A stretch of DNA of 64,000 bases from Calcarisporiella thermophila CBS 279.70. Its lineage: Eukaryota > Calcarisporiellomycota. The stretch spans positions 569,829-633,828 of the forward strand of contig NW_027192197.1 in NCBI RefSeq assembly GCF_041956535.1, read 5' to 3'. Positions 1-11,230 of the stretch are shown here, piece by piece; within the stretch, counting starts at the first letter, position 1; each line of letters starts with the position of its first letter. A program made the position numbers and the translations under genes. The notes under the pieces were generated by a model. The model was not told the DNA's origin, did not search any database, and saw only the letters and a list, made by a program, of their open reading frames with translations.

Positions 1-1401
1 TGTTCTTCTTAATCTGGACTTGCATAAAATTGATTCTAATTTGCCACTTGTCCTGTCGTATTAATGCATGCCAAAGCAATCAACGTAAAAAAGGAGTTAT
101 AAATAAATTGTTTGGTAATTGCATACTTGTTTTTATGCTATCAGCACAGGCTTTTATTTTTTCTTTTGCATATTCCTGTTAAAGATGATGCTCTACATCC
201 AAAAGCATGCCCATGGACAAGAGTCTCTTCAAGCTAAGAATTTGGTTTTAAAGGCTTTATTTTCACTTCTGAGAGGGTGATGAAATATAAAATATTGTCA
301 GGGTTCAGAAGCTCCCATAAATGTGTCATTGATGAGGATGGTCCTTCTTGCAAGTGTATTTGTCCCCAAATGGACAAAGAAACTAGAGTTTCAAAAAAAA
401 AATAATTAAAGATATTTTACATAATACTGAAGAGCATAGGTATAAAAAGGCACTACTTGATTGTCGGCATTTGCTCCTTAGGAGTTGTAGCTCTTATTAA
501 TGGCCATCGAGATTCCAAAAGAAAAAAATAGCTGAGAGTTGGGATGCAATAGCTGCAAGAATTCGAGATCAAGTGAGAATTACCTCCTGAACTTGATTTA
601 TATTTCATTTTTTGGCACACACTTGTAGACCTGTAGAGAATTTTTTTGTTTTTTTTTACATTTTTAGATTTCTCCCTGTGAGAGCAGCTTAAATTATGCA
701 AGAACATATTACTTTTTCTCCTACTGCTTTATCAGTTCTTCCTGGGCTGATAATCCTAAAGAGGAAAAGTAGAAGGGGTTCAGTTTAGCTTCCATTGGAG
801 CACGGGCTTTGTTTAACAGCATAAAGGGAGCAATTGCTCCTAAATATAATTAAAAAAACCCTGAAAGAAGCCCATCATGTTATCTTTTGCAAATCTTGTT
901 AAATAAAATATTACAAATCGTTTCAAATCGCGAACAAGAAATCTCCTCTGAGAGTTGCTTGTCGAATACGTCGTCGGCTTGTTAATTTTTACGAATGAGC
1001 TGGATGCAGTTGAAAAGAAGCTGTTTTCATAACAATATACATGAAATTAATTATTCGTTAGGAAAGTCACGGCCTCGAGCTAGAGGGATTAATTACATAC
1101 ATCGTGTTTAATTCGGCCATATTGAATGCTTCTTGTCACTTGATTTCCTCTATTCAATTACTAAATTAAAACACGCCTTGTATATAAACGCAGCACGGTC
1201 CCCTCACTTGTTACGCATTTTTTTCCCTTCTCTTTAGCTTTTCTAGATCAGTACTGTGTACTGGGGAATTTTTGTCCTTTTGGTCGCTCCCCGAGCTGGT
1301 TCATCTGTGAATAAATCAGCGTAGAGACGTAGAGATAACTGGGTGATATTCTTATATATAAATATATATATATATATACAAAATTCGGCTCCTTATTCAG
1401 C
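1..1401. other. 5' intergenic region, no gene seen
   Basis: I see no supported gene here. The stretch is AT-rich with scattered stops in every frame. The last part (about 1200-1401) has the pyrimidine-rich and TA-rich look of a promoter for the desaturase gene that follows. The 3' end of a gene lying outside the window cannot be excluded. Confidence 0.5.
1353..1379 (+). promoter_or_regulatory. TA-repeat / TATA-like core promoter tract of the desaturase gene
   Basis: A nearly pure (TA)n run ends about 22 bases before the desaturase ATG. Its position suits a TATA-type core promoter or a nucleosome-free tract. It could also be only a simple repeat; no transcription start is visible from sequence alone. 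Confidence 0.4.
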
Positions 1402-2877
1402 ATGAGTCAGACAGCTACTATCACCCTCACAAAGACGCAGACGTTTTCACATTCGCGCAAGAAGTCAAGATCCGAGAAGAAGCGCGAGAAGAAGCGTCTG
1501 AAAAAATCAGTGGCTAGGCCGTCCGGACACGCGCCGCTCTTTGATGAGCCAGTGACCTGGTGGAACTGGTACAAGTACGTTAACTGGTTAAATACGTTCT
1601 TTGTGGGTAGTCCTCTTGTTCTGTGGGCATATGCTCTCTCCAACACCGTCCTGCATCGGCATACTCTCTATCTTTCGGCAATTATGTATTTCTGTGGTGG
1701 CATCTCCATCACAGCTGGTTAGTGTCCAATCGTTATTTAGTCGGGTTACCTTGGGGGTATCTGATGGGTTTCCCCTCTTGTAGGTTATCACCGCTATTTC
1801 TCTCACAACTCCTACCGAGCCCATTGGTCTCTACGTCTGTTTTATGCTCTGTTTGGTGCCAGTGCTGTCCAAGGATCCATCCGCTGGTGGGTTCGTGGGC
1901 ACCGCGCCCATCATCGCTATCTTGACACGGACAAGGATCCGCATAATGCACACCGCGGACTCTTCTGGTCTCACATCGGCTGGCTGATTATGCGGCGACC
2001 TCGGTCCAAAATCGGGTACGCCGACGTCTCTGATCTGGATTCCGATCCGATCGTGCGCTGGCAGCACAATAACTACAGTCTCATTGCGATATTCATGTCT
2101 TTCATTCTGCCCACGGCGATCGCGGGGTTCGGGTGGGGTGATTGGCGAGGCGGTTATTTCTACGCCGGAGCGGCGCGATTAGCCTGTGTACACCAAGCGA
2201 CCTTTTGCATTAACAGTTTGGCCCATTATCTAGGTGATGCAACCTACGACGATAGGCATTCCCCTCGCGATCATTTTCTCACGGCCTTCTTGACCATGGG
2301 CGAAGGTTACCACAATTTCCACCACGCGTTCCCCATCGACTACCGGGCCGCGGTTGGGTTCTGGCAATGGGACCCCACGAAATGGTGGATCTATGTGTGC
2401 TCGTGGATCGGATTGACCTCGGATCTCAAACGGTTCCCGGAGAACGAGGTTGTCAAGGGGAGACTCAACATGAAGCAGAAGAAGCTCGACCGCCAAAAGT
2501 CGAAGGTCGACTGGGGCGTCCCGATTCGTGATCTTCCTGTGATCAGTTTCGAAGAATGTAAGTTCACATCCCTCATGACTTCTCAGTCCTCCCCCAGTGG
2601 CTAACTCACTTCACCCCTAGTCCAACGACTTTGTAAGCAGGAGAAGCGCTCTCTCATTCTAATTGAAGGGGTGGTACACGACGTGTCCGAGTTTATTGAT
2701 GAGCATCCAGGGGGCCGACAAATCATGCAGTATGGTATTGGCAAGGATATGACCGCGGCGTTTAATGGAGGGGTTTATAATCATTTGAATGCAGCAAGGA
2801 ATTTAATGGCCAAGATGCGGGTGGCCGTGGTGGAAGGCGGTATGGAGGTAGAAACGTTAAAAACCAAGGGAAAATGA
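1402..2877 (+). CDS. OLE1: Delta-9 acyl-CoA desaturase with C-terminal cytochrome b5 domain
   Basis: Exons 1402-1717, 1784-2557 and 2621-2877 give 448 aa. Both introns have GT/AG ends, and the second has a CTAAC branch site at 2601. The enzyme puts the cis-9 double bond into stearoyl- and palmitoyl-CoA at the ER membrane, using electrons from cytochrome b5. All three di-iron histidine boxes are visible: HRYFSH (108-113), HRAHH (145-149) and HNFHH (282-286). Hydrophobic segments lie around 65-105 and 205-250. The third exon supplies a fused cytochrome b5 domain with the haem-ligand motif EHPGG and a second histidine in YNHLNAA. A C-terminal b5 fusion is the normal fungal OLE1 layout. The N-terminus is Lys/Arg/Ser-rich. 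The start is the first ATG after the TA tract. Family assignment is very secure. Confidence 0.96.
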
Positions 2878-3272
2878 GCCTTTTAAATATGTTATCTCGT
2901 CTTAATAATAATCTTGATCTCTTAGTTTTTATGCGTATTTATCACTCTCGCCTTACTAGATTAAGAGAAAAGGCCCCCTCCCCTTTATCATTTGTACCAT
3001 CCTCAATCTATGGCATCTTCTTTAGTCTTTTCTTTTGTCTTTTCTTTCTTTGTTTTAATTGCATAAGTACATGTCCTAGCACTCCATCATTACTATATCT
3101 GTATTTTCCTTGCTTTGCTTCTCTTTCAATCTTTCTGTCTCCATTAGTAACCAATAATTTAGCATGGCTTCAGAATCCTATTACCCTGATTAAAACGATG
3201 AGATGCTTTGAATATGACGGGAATATTTATTTCAAATCTAAATGCTTTTTATTCCACCCATTTGAATTATTA
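2878..3272. other. Convergent 3' region between OLE1 and ATP16
   Basis: AT-rich, pyrimidine-biased sequence between two convergent genes, presumably the two 3' UTRs. Frames here are open only by chance and show no protein-like composition. Confidence 0.5.
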
Positions 3273-4056
3273 TTACTTAGACAAAGCAGCCTGCAACGCT
3301 TCAAACACCTCAACCTCCACCTTTGCGGCTGCGCGCTCCTCTTCCGTTGTGGCCGCAGAAGCGAGACGCTGGGCCTCGCTAAGGTTGGACTTGACAGCCT
3401 AGGGAGCAAAATAAAACGTTTAGAACAGCTCATATCCACAATGCATCTAAGCGATGCCGCCATACCTCAAGTGAAAAATCCTCAAGAGAGAAGGCCTCCA
3501 CCGCATTAATATTAAGGGTTGAATCAGGATTAATGACAGCGAATCCGCCCGAAACTGTTTTAGAAAAATTGTCAAGGTCGCTTCTTCAATGCAAAATATA
3601 GATCATCCTCCCATTTACCAAAGTACTTCTTCGAACCACCTTGAATGTTTTCAATCACCTCCACGACGCCAGGGGCAAGTTGCTCAATAGAAGGAACGTG
3701 ATTAGCGAGAACACCCATGTCACCCGTAGTGGCCGCGATGTTCACCTGCTGAACCTCAGTGTTTTTGAAAATGGTCTAAAGATAATAGAAGATATTAGAG
3801 ATGCAGACCGCCACAGGGAGATGATCTAAGGATGAACAACCTCATGGGGCAAAACAAAGTTCAAGCGCAGTTTACCAGAAGCAGGTGCTTCAGTAGCATA
3901 ACGGCGAGCTAGAGTGATTGTGAGGGCGGATTAATAACACAGCACAACTTGCATCCAAACGCTAATAACCAGTTTGCAATGGAGCAGCCTAAGCTTACCA
4001 TATTGAGCGGGACGCAATGTAGCCGCTGCACGAGCAGTTTTCAGAATGGTGTTCAT
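3273..4056 (-). CDS. ATP16: Mitochondrial ATP synthase F1 delta subunit (bacterial epsilon homologue)
   Basis: Five exons on the minus strand: 4056-3999, 3908-3841, 3775-3619, 3554-3466 and 3398-3273, giving 165 aa. The subunit belongs to the central stalk of F1Fo ATP synthase in the mitochondrial matrix and couples proton-driven rotation to catalysis. The first about 25 residues (MNTILKTARAAATLRPAQYA) look like a cleavable presequence. A beta-sandwich domain follows with the family motifs LPHETIF, GDMGVLANHVPSIEQLAPG and YFVSGGFAVINP. The C-terminal helical hairpin ends EVFEALQAALSK. The length matches fungal Atp16 (about 160 aa). All four introns are 60-90 nt with GT/AG ends. The first exon carries only the presequence, and the intron between exons 2 and 3 begins with the weaker donor GTTGTT. 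Confidence 0.95.
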
Positions 4057-5545
4057 TTTCAATGGTAAACCCCGATGTATTTATTCGGACCAGAGTTCTC
4101 GATATTGAGCAATGGAAATAGGAAAACAGCAGGGGAATTGCTGCGCCCCACTGCCTTCATCATGCCTCGAGCAGAATTCATATATCTTGATTCTTGGTTT
4201 TATCTTGGTTTAGTTTGCGTATATTAGCGACTTCAGCCAAAGTTTGCCCAGAGGAAACTTTGAATTGTGGCTCTTGGGGCCACTGGAGAATCCTTAAAGA
4301 GATGCCCATTTCAGCACACGCCATTAAAGAATCGTTTCTCATGCGGCATGATATGGGTTTTTTCTCAACAGAATTTTCTCATCTAATTGTCTGGGGCTGT
4401 TTGCGAGGAGTTTCTAATTCCATTAATTATAAACACGCCATTACTCCATTGCATGCTTAACAATGGGGCACCCCAAAATTACCAAATGCAATAAAAATGG
4501 TGTTGCCAAAATGTGCTAAATAGATGTTGCAAACACTTTTCTTTGGGTTGTGAATGTCTATTTTTTTTTTTCGTTGCTGATCCCTTTTGGAATGAGATAT
4601 TACGCGGCTTTCGTTTTCTACGTATGAATCGGTCAAGGATTGCTAACAAATGGGTGGATTGTGCTGATCCAAAAAAAAAAAGAGATAGAGAATAAGCCGG
4701 GCCAACTCAAAGACGTGGGAGAAAAAGCTCTCTGGCGAGGGGATTGATTTCGCGGCTGGGCAACTTTATTTAGCACGCGGAGAAGAAGAGGGCGAAGCGG
4801 GCGGGCGGGCGGGCGGGCCAGGCTGGATAGCCCACAGCGAGGCGGGATGGGCGGGCGGGCTCAAACGGCGCATATGCACGCCTGATAATCATTCTTCACA
4901 AGCCGTAGGAGCAGCGGGGGATTTTTGGGGAATGGATAGTTTTGTGATGGTGCAACAATGTGCAACGGTCGGTGCAAGCAGTGAATCTCGCCTTCTCCTT
5001 TGCTCTCCTCTCTCTATTTCTTCTGTTTATTATTTTCTATTCTCACTAAACTCTCCTCCACTCCCTTTCCCCCCTCGCTTTCTCCGCCAAAAATAATATA
5101 CTAGTGTTATTATCCTATTAATTCTTTAATTCGGACGCGTACGACTGCTTGCATTCCTCGTCGCAAGTGGATCTGGGAGTACAGCGAAGTATTTGCAGCT
5201 TGCACTAGGTTTTACCGTGAGCGGTAATCGGTAAGTTTTTCTCTTGCATCACGCGCCTTGAATTATCCCACTCCATCCAATCCCTCATGCTCCTGCACCT
5301 CCTCCCCCATTTCTCCCTCACTCGATTACCCGATTTCGAACCACGCTTTTGCATGGCTTCCTGTCGAGGAATGATTCTACGCTCTCATTGATGTATGCCT
5401 TCTTTTTTCTGTGTAATTGGTAATTTTAGCCTTTCCATCCGGAATTTTCTCTCCAAAGGGAGGCCCATTCGTCGTTGTTGCCTTGAATATCTGTCCATTC
5501 TCTGCTCCGCACTAATCGACTTAGTTTCCAATTGCGATATCGGTG
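4057..5545. promoter_or_regulatory. Long divergent intergenic region between ATP16 and the RRM gene
   Basis: About 1.5 kb with no supported gene. It holds GGGC-type repeats near 4798-4860 and CT-rich stretches at 4990-5090, of the kind common in fungal promoters. A plausible 5'-UTR intron for the RRM gene starts at the GTAAGT-like donor near 5232 and ends at the TTAG near 5524, about 20 bases before its ATG. Confidence 0.5.
4798..4860 (+). repeat. (GGGC)n-type GC-rich simple repeat, two blocks
   Basis: Two runs of repeated GGGC units at about 4798-4818 and 4841-4860 sit in otherwise AT-balanced intergenic DNA. The G-runs are spaced closely enough to allow quadruplex folding or binding of a GC-box factor. 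The repeat is directly visible; any function is inference. Confidence 0.7.
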
Positions 5546-7734
5546 ATGGAAGGCAAGGGGCACACCTATGCATCCAATGCTATCCCCACTACTGGCTATG
5601 TACAACAGCAAGGTGACCGGACTCTACAGCAACAGCACCCGCCGCCTCCGCCATCGGATCAGCAACAGGGATACTCAACCCAGCAGCAATACGATGGCTA
5701 TCCTATCTACAACTATGGTTATCTCCCTCAATACTCACTTCAATACTATCAAAGTTATCCAGCGGCTGGGCCTGTTGCCGTCTATCAGATGAGCCCCCCG
5801 CTGCAGGCCCAGACCTCTCCCGTAGTGAGCCCATATTTTGGGCCGGGAAGTCCTCAAGCCTTCCCCTACCCTGCATCGCCCTCTTCTGGACAGCCTCCTC
5901 AGAGTCCGCCCGCGACTGCCGTCGTCCTAGTCCCCTCGCCAACGATGCAGCCATATGTTTATCCTTACGTCCAGCCTGCAAGTGTTCATTCTTCGCCTAG
6001 CTTCTCTTCCTCGGCTACTTCGGCTCCCAATTCGCCCCCTTTCCGCTATCCCCCGGAGAGCTCACCCATTAATAAGCCAGCTGCAAATTTGGACCAGCAG
6101 CAAGGGATACGTCAGCCCTCAACGCACCCATCGTCTCCTCCGCTTCCGCATGTATTACAACAACAGCAGCAGCAACATCCCCAAGCACAATCCCAACAAC
6201 AACAGCAACAGCAGCAGATGCAGCAAATCCTCAACCAATATCCGCAACACAATGACCCATACTACAACCCGCTGCACATCACCAACATTTATATCCGCGG
6301 GCTACCGCCCTCTACCACCGATGAATCCTTTTACAACATGTGCTGCGCGTAAGTAAAGTTCAATCTACCCTTATGCTGCCATTTCATTTAATAATAATAA
6401 TATTTTATAATGTCGTCTCTTTATTTTTTTTAACCTTCTCATGCTTAATGAATTTAGATACGGAAAAATCAATTCTTCGAAGGCTATCATCGACCTCAAA
6501 AATGGTAACTGTAAAGGCTACGGGTTTGTCATGTATGAGACGGAGGAGGAAGCACGAAAAGCAATAGAAGCATTGAATCAGATGGGATTCCAAGTGTCTT
6601 TTGCGAGGGTAAACATCATTCTGCCTTTTTCATCCTTGTTTCATGATCTCACATGTTGCTATACCTGTTTATCCCTGAAGGATTCGTTTGGATTGCGTAT
6701 GCGCGGGATGCAAGAGTTTGGATCCACCAATATTCATTTATCGAATTTACCTCTAGATATGGATGAACAGGTTAGGACGACCACCCTATTCCTTCTCCCA
6801 CCGCTATGCTAAACGGCTTTTTTTTCCAATTTTCCAGAAACTAGAAGAGATGCTGCTTCCATACAAAACAGAGAAATGCCAAGTATTTAGACACCCAGAG
6901 ACGAACGTTAGTCGGGGTATAGGCTGGGCAAAGTAATTGTTATCTTGCCAATACAAACAAGCGCTGTAGCATGAATTGACTGAATGAATGTTTATTGCCA
7001 CTAGGATGAGCGATCGCCAATCGGCCGAAGCATGTATCGCGAAATTCAACAACTCGATTATCAAAGGATCGAATGGCCCCTTACAAGTTCGATTTGCCGA
7101 CCCGGAAACGCAAAAAAAATCAAAAACCCAAGGGACTAAGAAACAAAAGGCATGGCGAATTAGTCAATACGGGGTAAATATCGCTGATAAATCTCGCGAA
7201 AATAAAAAACACTTTAACTCAGTTGCTCTCCCTCCTTGCTTCCAGCCCCAGTTCAGCCCTCTGGCCCCTGATCAAGGACCACTTACTCCTGAAACCGTAC
7301 TTGGCATTGGAGTCACCCAGGCTCAACAAGATACCACTTCGAATCCGGCGCCTCCCCCCGGCGCAGGTGCCACCGGTTATTATCCTACCGTTGCTGCCGG
7401 ATATCCCCCATATTATGCCATTCCTGCAGCTTCTGGCTATCCGATCCGGCCCATCTTTTTCACTCCTCCTCTTCATTATCAACATTACTCTAGCTCGGTG
7501 AGTGACGACGCATCGTCTCTCAACCTGGACTCGTCGGGACGTACGACGCCAACCAGTTCGGACACTGGCCTTGGTGGAGAATACGAAGATGGGGATGCAG
7601 AAGAAGAGGAGGAGGAGGACATTTCAGCCGTGGTCGAGAGAAAGCTCTTTATTGGGGAGGATCCCCGGGAGCATGAGCGAGAGCGCGATGAGGATAAGAA
7701 AGGAGATAAAGAGGAGAAGAAGGAGAAATCATGA
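5546..7734 (+). CDS. RBMS/MSSP-like RNA-binding protein with two RRMs
   Basis: Exons 5546-6348, 6458-6608, 6681-6770, 6838-6932, 7005-7173 and 7246-7734 give 598 aa. The first about 245 residues are a Gln/Pro/Ser/Tyr-rich disordered region with polyQ runs near 205-235. RRM1 begins about residue 253: RNP2 is IYIRGLP and RNP1 is CKGYGFVMY. RRM2 has NIHLSNLP as RNP2 and the weaker SRGIGWAKM as RNP1. The RRM1 sequence (LPPSTTDE, YGKINSSKAI) resembles the metazoan RBMS/MSSP single-strand nucleic-acid binders. The C-terminal tail is disordered and ends in a run of Glu/Asp/Lys. The 72-nt fifth intron is in frame, so a retained form would still translate. The role is probably post-transcriptional; targets cannot be read from the sequence. 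The start is the ATG at 5546. Confidence 0.9.
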
Positions 7735-8899
7735 GTGGTGCGTGATGCGGACCTTGCACGGTAGGGGTAGGGGCGAAGGATGTGGAGTGCATGCGTAAAA
7801 TTGTCGATGAAACGCACTGGACGATAATTTCTCTTCCTTTTGATCTACCTATACATTTACCTCTACATATACATTTACTTTACATATATTTATATACTAA
7901 TATTATATATCTCGGGATTTATTTATGTTTATACTTTATATACTTCTACTGTGGGATAACATATTATCATCATGGGTAACGCTATGTTGAACCACCATTC
8001 ATTCTGTGCGTATATGTGAGGATTTATTTATGGGGTTGTATCATTATTCATCCATTTTTTTTCTTTTTTTTCATTCCCTTTATTTTATGATATCGGTTGA
8101 ACGCTGTTTTGGATTCGGGAATTAAGAAGACATGTTCTTTCTCCATGTGGTGTTCACATAGAGAGAACTCTCTTCTCTTTTCCCCTCTCATTCATTCATA
8201 TGCTCAATTACTCTTTTATGGCTTTTTTTTTATTTTAATTATTATTGGATATAGCTGGAGAGGACCTTCTACTTTCTTTTTATTTCCTATATATACTTGC
8301 GCGAATATCATTTTCTTTCTTTCTCTTTTTTTTCGTGTATATTTTTCATATATACATCATTCCTTTTTACCATTTTTCTACTCTCTTCCTTTCCCCTTTA
8401 CTTTTCTTCTATAACTTATATATTTTTTTATGTTTTTTTTTTCTACTGGGCTATTAAGGGGCTGCTGGGGTTTATATTGATGACGGGATTTTCGTTTAAA
8501 TTTTATTGTTTATAACATTTAAAAAAAAAAGATCTGATATATGGCTTTTTTATATCTCACTCGACCAAACGATACAAATGAGCAGTTGTGTTTGAGAGAT
8601 ATATCCTTGTGGCATTGCGAAGGTTTGAAAGATGTTTGCTTATCTAATCCACGCTTATCGTTTCCTCATTCGAACTCTCCAACCCTGCCTTAGCTTCAGC
8701 AGATCTATTTTGCTTAGAAAACCCCTATAAGGATGGAGGGTTGAGGTGGAAAGTCAAACTATTCATTAGGGGGAAAAAAAAAGAAGAGAAAAAACAAGAG
8801 TTATAGCCAAAAGTTATCCAAGGGTGTGTGCATACATAAACTAAGATAAAAAACAGCAGGATAAACACAAGATAAAGACTAAAATGCAGATGGAATGGT
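7735..8899. other. Very T-rich convergent 3' region
   Basis: About 1.2 kb between two convergent genes. The plus strand is a low-complexity T/TA-rich sequence with long T runs, and the open frames in it encode only Phe/Tyr/Leu-rich peptides. I looked here on the minus strand for the missing C-terminal exon of the acyl-CoA synthetase and found none. Confidence 0.6.
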
Positions 8900-11230
8900 T
8901 TAGGCATTTATACGGCCCAAAACCTTCAGGGTTCCGTTAGGCAGCATCATTCCCAGATCGCCGGTGTGCAACCACTCGTCCCGGATGGTTTTGGAGGTCA
9001 AGTCGTCATTCTTGTAGTAGCCCTTCATGACGCTTGGCCCTCGAACGCAAATCTAGATAGGCAAAAGGAGAAACAAAAAGAGAACAGGTCGGAATTATCG
9101 TAGCGATCATAGAAAAGATAAACAATTACCTCGCCGCGAGGATTGGGTTGGTCAGCAGAGGTATAGTCCTTGAAGTCTACCAGTTTAATCTCGCAGCAGG
9201 GCACGACGGCGCCCACACTGCCCTCCTCATTATACTCGAACACGTTCGAGAGCGTGACGGCGGAGGTGGCTTCCGTGAGACCGTAAGTTTGAACCACGGG
9301 ACAGCCAAGTGTGATGCGGTACCAGGTAAGGAGTTTGGGATCGACGGGGGCTAACAAGATAAAAACAAGTGTTTAAGCACTCTGGCCAAGCAAAGCGTCT
9401 AATTTTGTTTTCTCTAGGAGTTAAGCAGAACCTTACCGGATCCAGAGATCACGACGCGAATGGCTCCACCAAGCTTATTCCGAATGGCACGGAATACCAG
9501 AAAGTCCCACTTGGAATCGTGGACAAGACGGCCTTTCTCAAGCAGCAGTTTCCTTTTAACTTCGTATCCCTTTTTGAAAAGGAACGATCCGCCCAAGGAG
9601 CTCTCGATGGTCTCCTGGAAGCGTGCAAGATATTTGGGAGTGCTAGAGAACAAGTTGACGGGCGTTAAGAAATCACGTCTTGGAGTTGAGTACACAACCA
9701 CAATTACCTGGCAAAGACAGTAGGCTTGGCTTCTTCGGCATCATTGAAGAGCTTACTGATGTTTAAATCTCCGCGATAAAAGGCGATAGAAGCACCAACA
9801 AAGATGTGCAGGTATAGAATGGTCCTCTCGAACGTGTAGGCTATGTGGGTTACAAGCGCGTAAGAACGTCGCCTACAATTGCACATCAAAGACTATAGGG
9901 TATTACCAAGAGGCATATAGGAAAAGTGCCTGTCCTCGCGGGTCAGCTTTTGAGTCTGGGGTAAGATCGCGAAGCAAGCTGATACGTTCGCAACTAAATT
10001 TTGATGTGAAAGCATCACCGGTTTAGGCTCTTGAGTCGTCCCATTGGTGAAACAAATGACTGCTAGGTCATCGGGACCTAGAGGAGAGGAAAAAGAAATG
10101 AAGTACTAAAGCTGTGACATACAAGAATGATCGGGCTTACCAGGGGGTACTGGTTCCCTCTTGTTCTCTAGTCCAACCTCCTCTACCGCTGAGAATTTAG
10201 TTAGTGTGATGCCCTTCTCCTTGGCCTCCGCAGCAACATCGTCCGGGATATAGATTTCTGCTAGGATAATGTGCTTAAGGCTAGGGGAAGAAGGAGCAGC
10301 GGCGAGAGCAATAGGGAGCGTAGCATTATTGACGAGGATAGCTTGAAGAGAAGTGAGGTTGATGATTCCAGAGAGAGATTCGGGTGATTGTTTCTCGGGA
10401 ATGGGCAATGTGACAAGGCTATAATGTGAGGTGGCTATAATGGTTGGGGAAGCAGGAGAATTTAGTAACTATGCCGCGTTAAGATATAGGGTATCATGGC
10501 TAACCAAGCTCGGCAATAACATATTCTATGAGTAAACGAAGAAATGAGGAAAAAGAATCAGTCAAAGACCATTAAATGGTTGCCGTGCAAAAGTTGTACC
10601 TGGAGAGTTCTGAATAAATATTCCAAGAATGCTCTCAGTTCGCGGAGCAAGTTTGGTAATTTCCAAGAGACCCGACCCAAAATTCTTCACTCTACTATCG
10701 ACCTCATCTATAACACCAGATATGCCGTTAGAAACATAGTTAGAATGCCTCGCAACGTCCTTTACACTAACCATACGTTTGCTATATATAAGCGTAAGGC
10801 AAGACGAATAAAAAGTTAGCATTATGGTAGACTCGCGCCCTTGCTCAATCCATCTCTTTGCCATTTTTATGCATGCAGGTCCATTTTACAAAGGTCGGCA
10901 CAAGAATGCTCCACTTACATAAATATAAGGCCCTCCTCCTTGCCGTACCCCCAAGAAGTCTTGGTCGGCACTCGTCTTCACTCCCCCATTTCTCCAAAGC
11001 TCATACACGGTTTTCACTGCTCTGTCCGAGCTTGTTAGCAGAGGTCCCCCGTGGGGAGCGAATTTGGAACGATAGACGGCCGATTCGCCGGGAAAGCGGA
11101 TATTCGACACATCCGCCTGGTGGTTCAGGAGGAGCGGGTGGATGTCCGGCTCATTATTAGTGCGAATCGCGTAAAATGTAACCGCACCAATGGTCCCGAG
11201 GAGAAGGAGACTGAGGGAATCAAACTCCAT
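8900..11230 (-). CDS. Long-chain acyl-CoA synthetase-like AMP-binding protein, C-terminally truncated
   Basis: Ten exons (minus): 11230-10919, 10781-10772, 10707-10600, 10525-10505, 10434-10141, 10077-9907, 9840-9708, 9642-9437, 9350-9130 and 9052-8900, giving 542 aa. An N-terminal hydrophobic segment (SLSLLLLGTIGAVTFYAI) suggests a membrane anchor. Family landmarks are DEVDSRVKNFGSGL, the AMP-binding loop, YMPLAYTFER, VISGSAPVDPK, QTYGLTEATS and HTGDLG. These place it with the ATP-dependent enzymes that activate fatty acids to acyl-CoA. Two oddities stand out. The loop reads FTNGTTQEPKPVML where the family has about YTSGTTGxPKGVM. The reading frame stops right after GRI, so the mobile C-terminal subdomain (about 110 residues, including the catalytic lysine) is absent. 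Exon 2 is 10 nt and exon 4 is 21 nt. All junctions keep frame, so it does not look like a simple pseudogene; it may be a pseudo-enzyme or recently truncated. Confidence 0.88.

Noticed and set aside
9679-9707. Apparent 29-nt intron or frameshift in the acyl-CoA synthetase
   Set aside because: Using the later acceptor CTCTAG (intron 9643-9707, 65 nt) keeps frame and gives the family-like TVFASTPKYLARF, so no tiny intron or frame break is needed.
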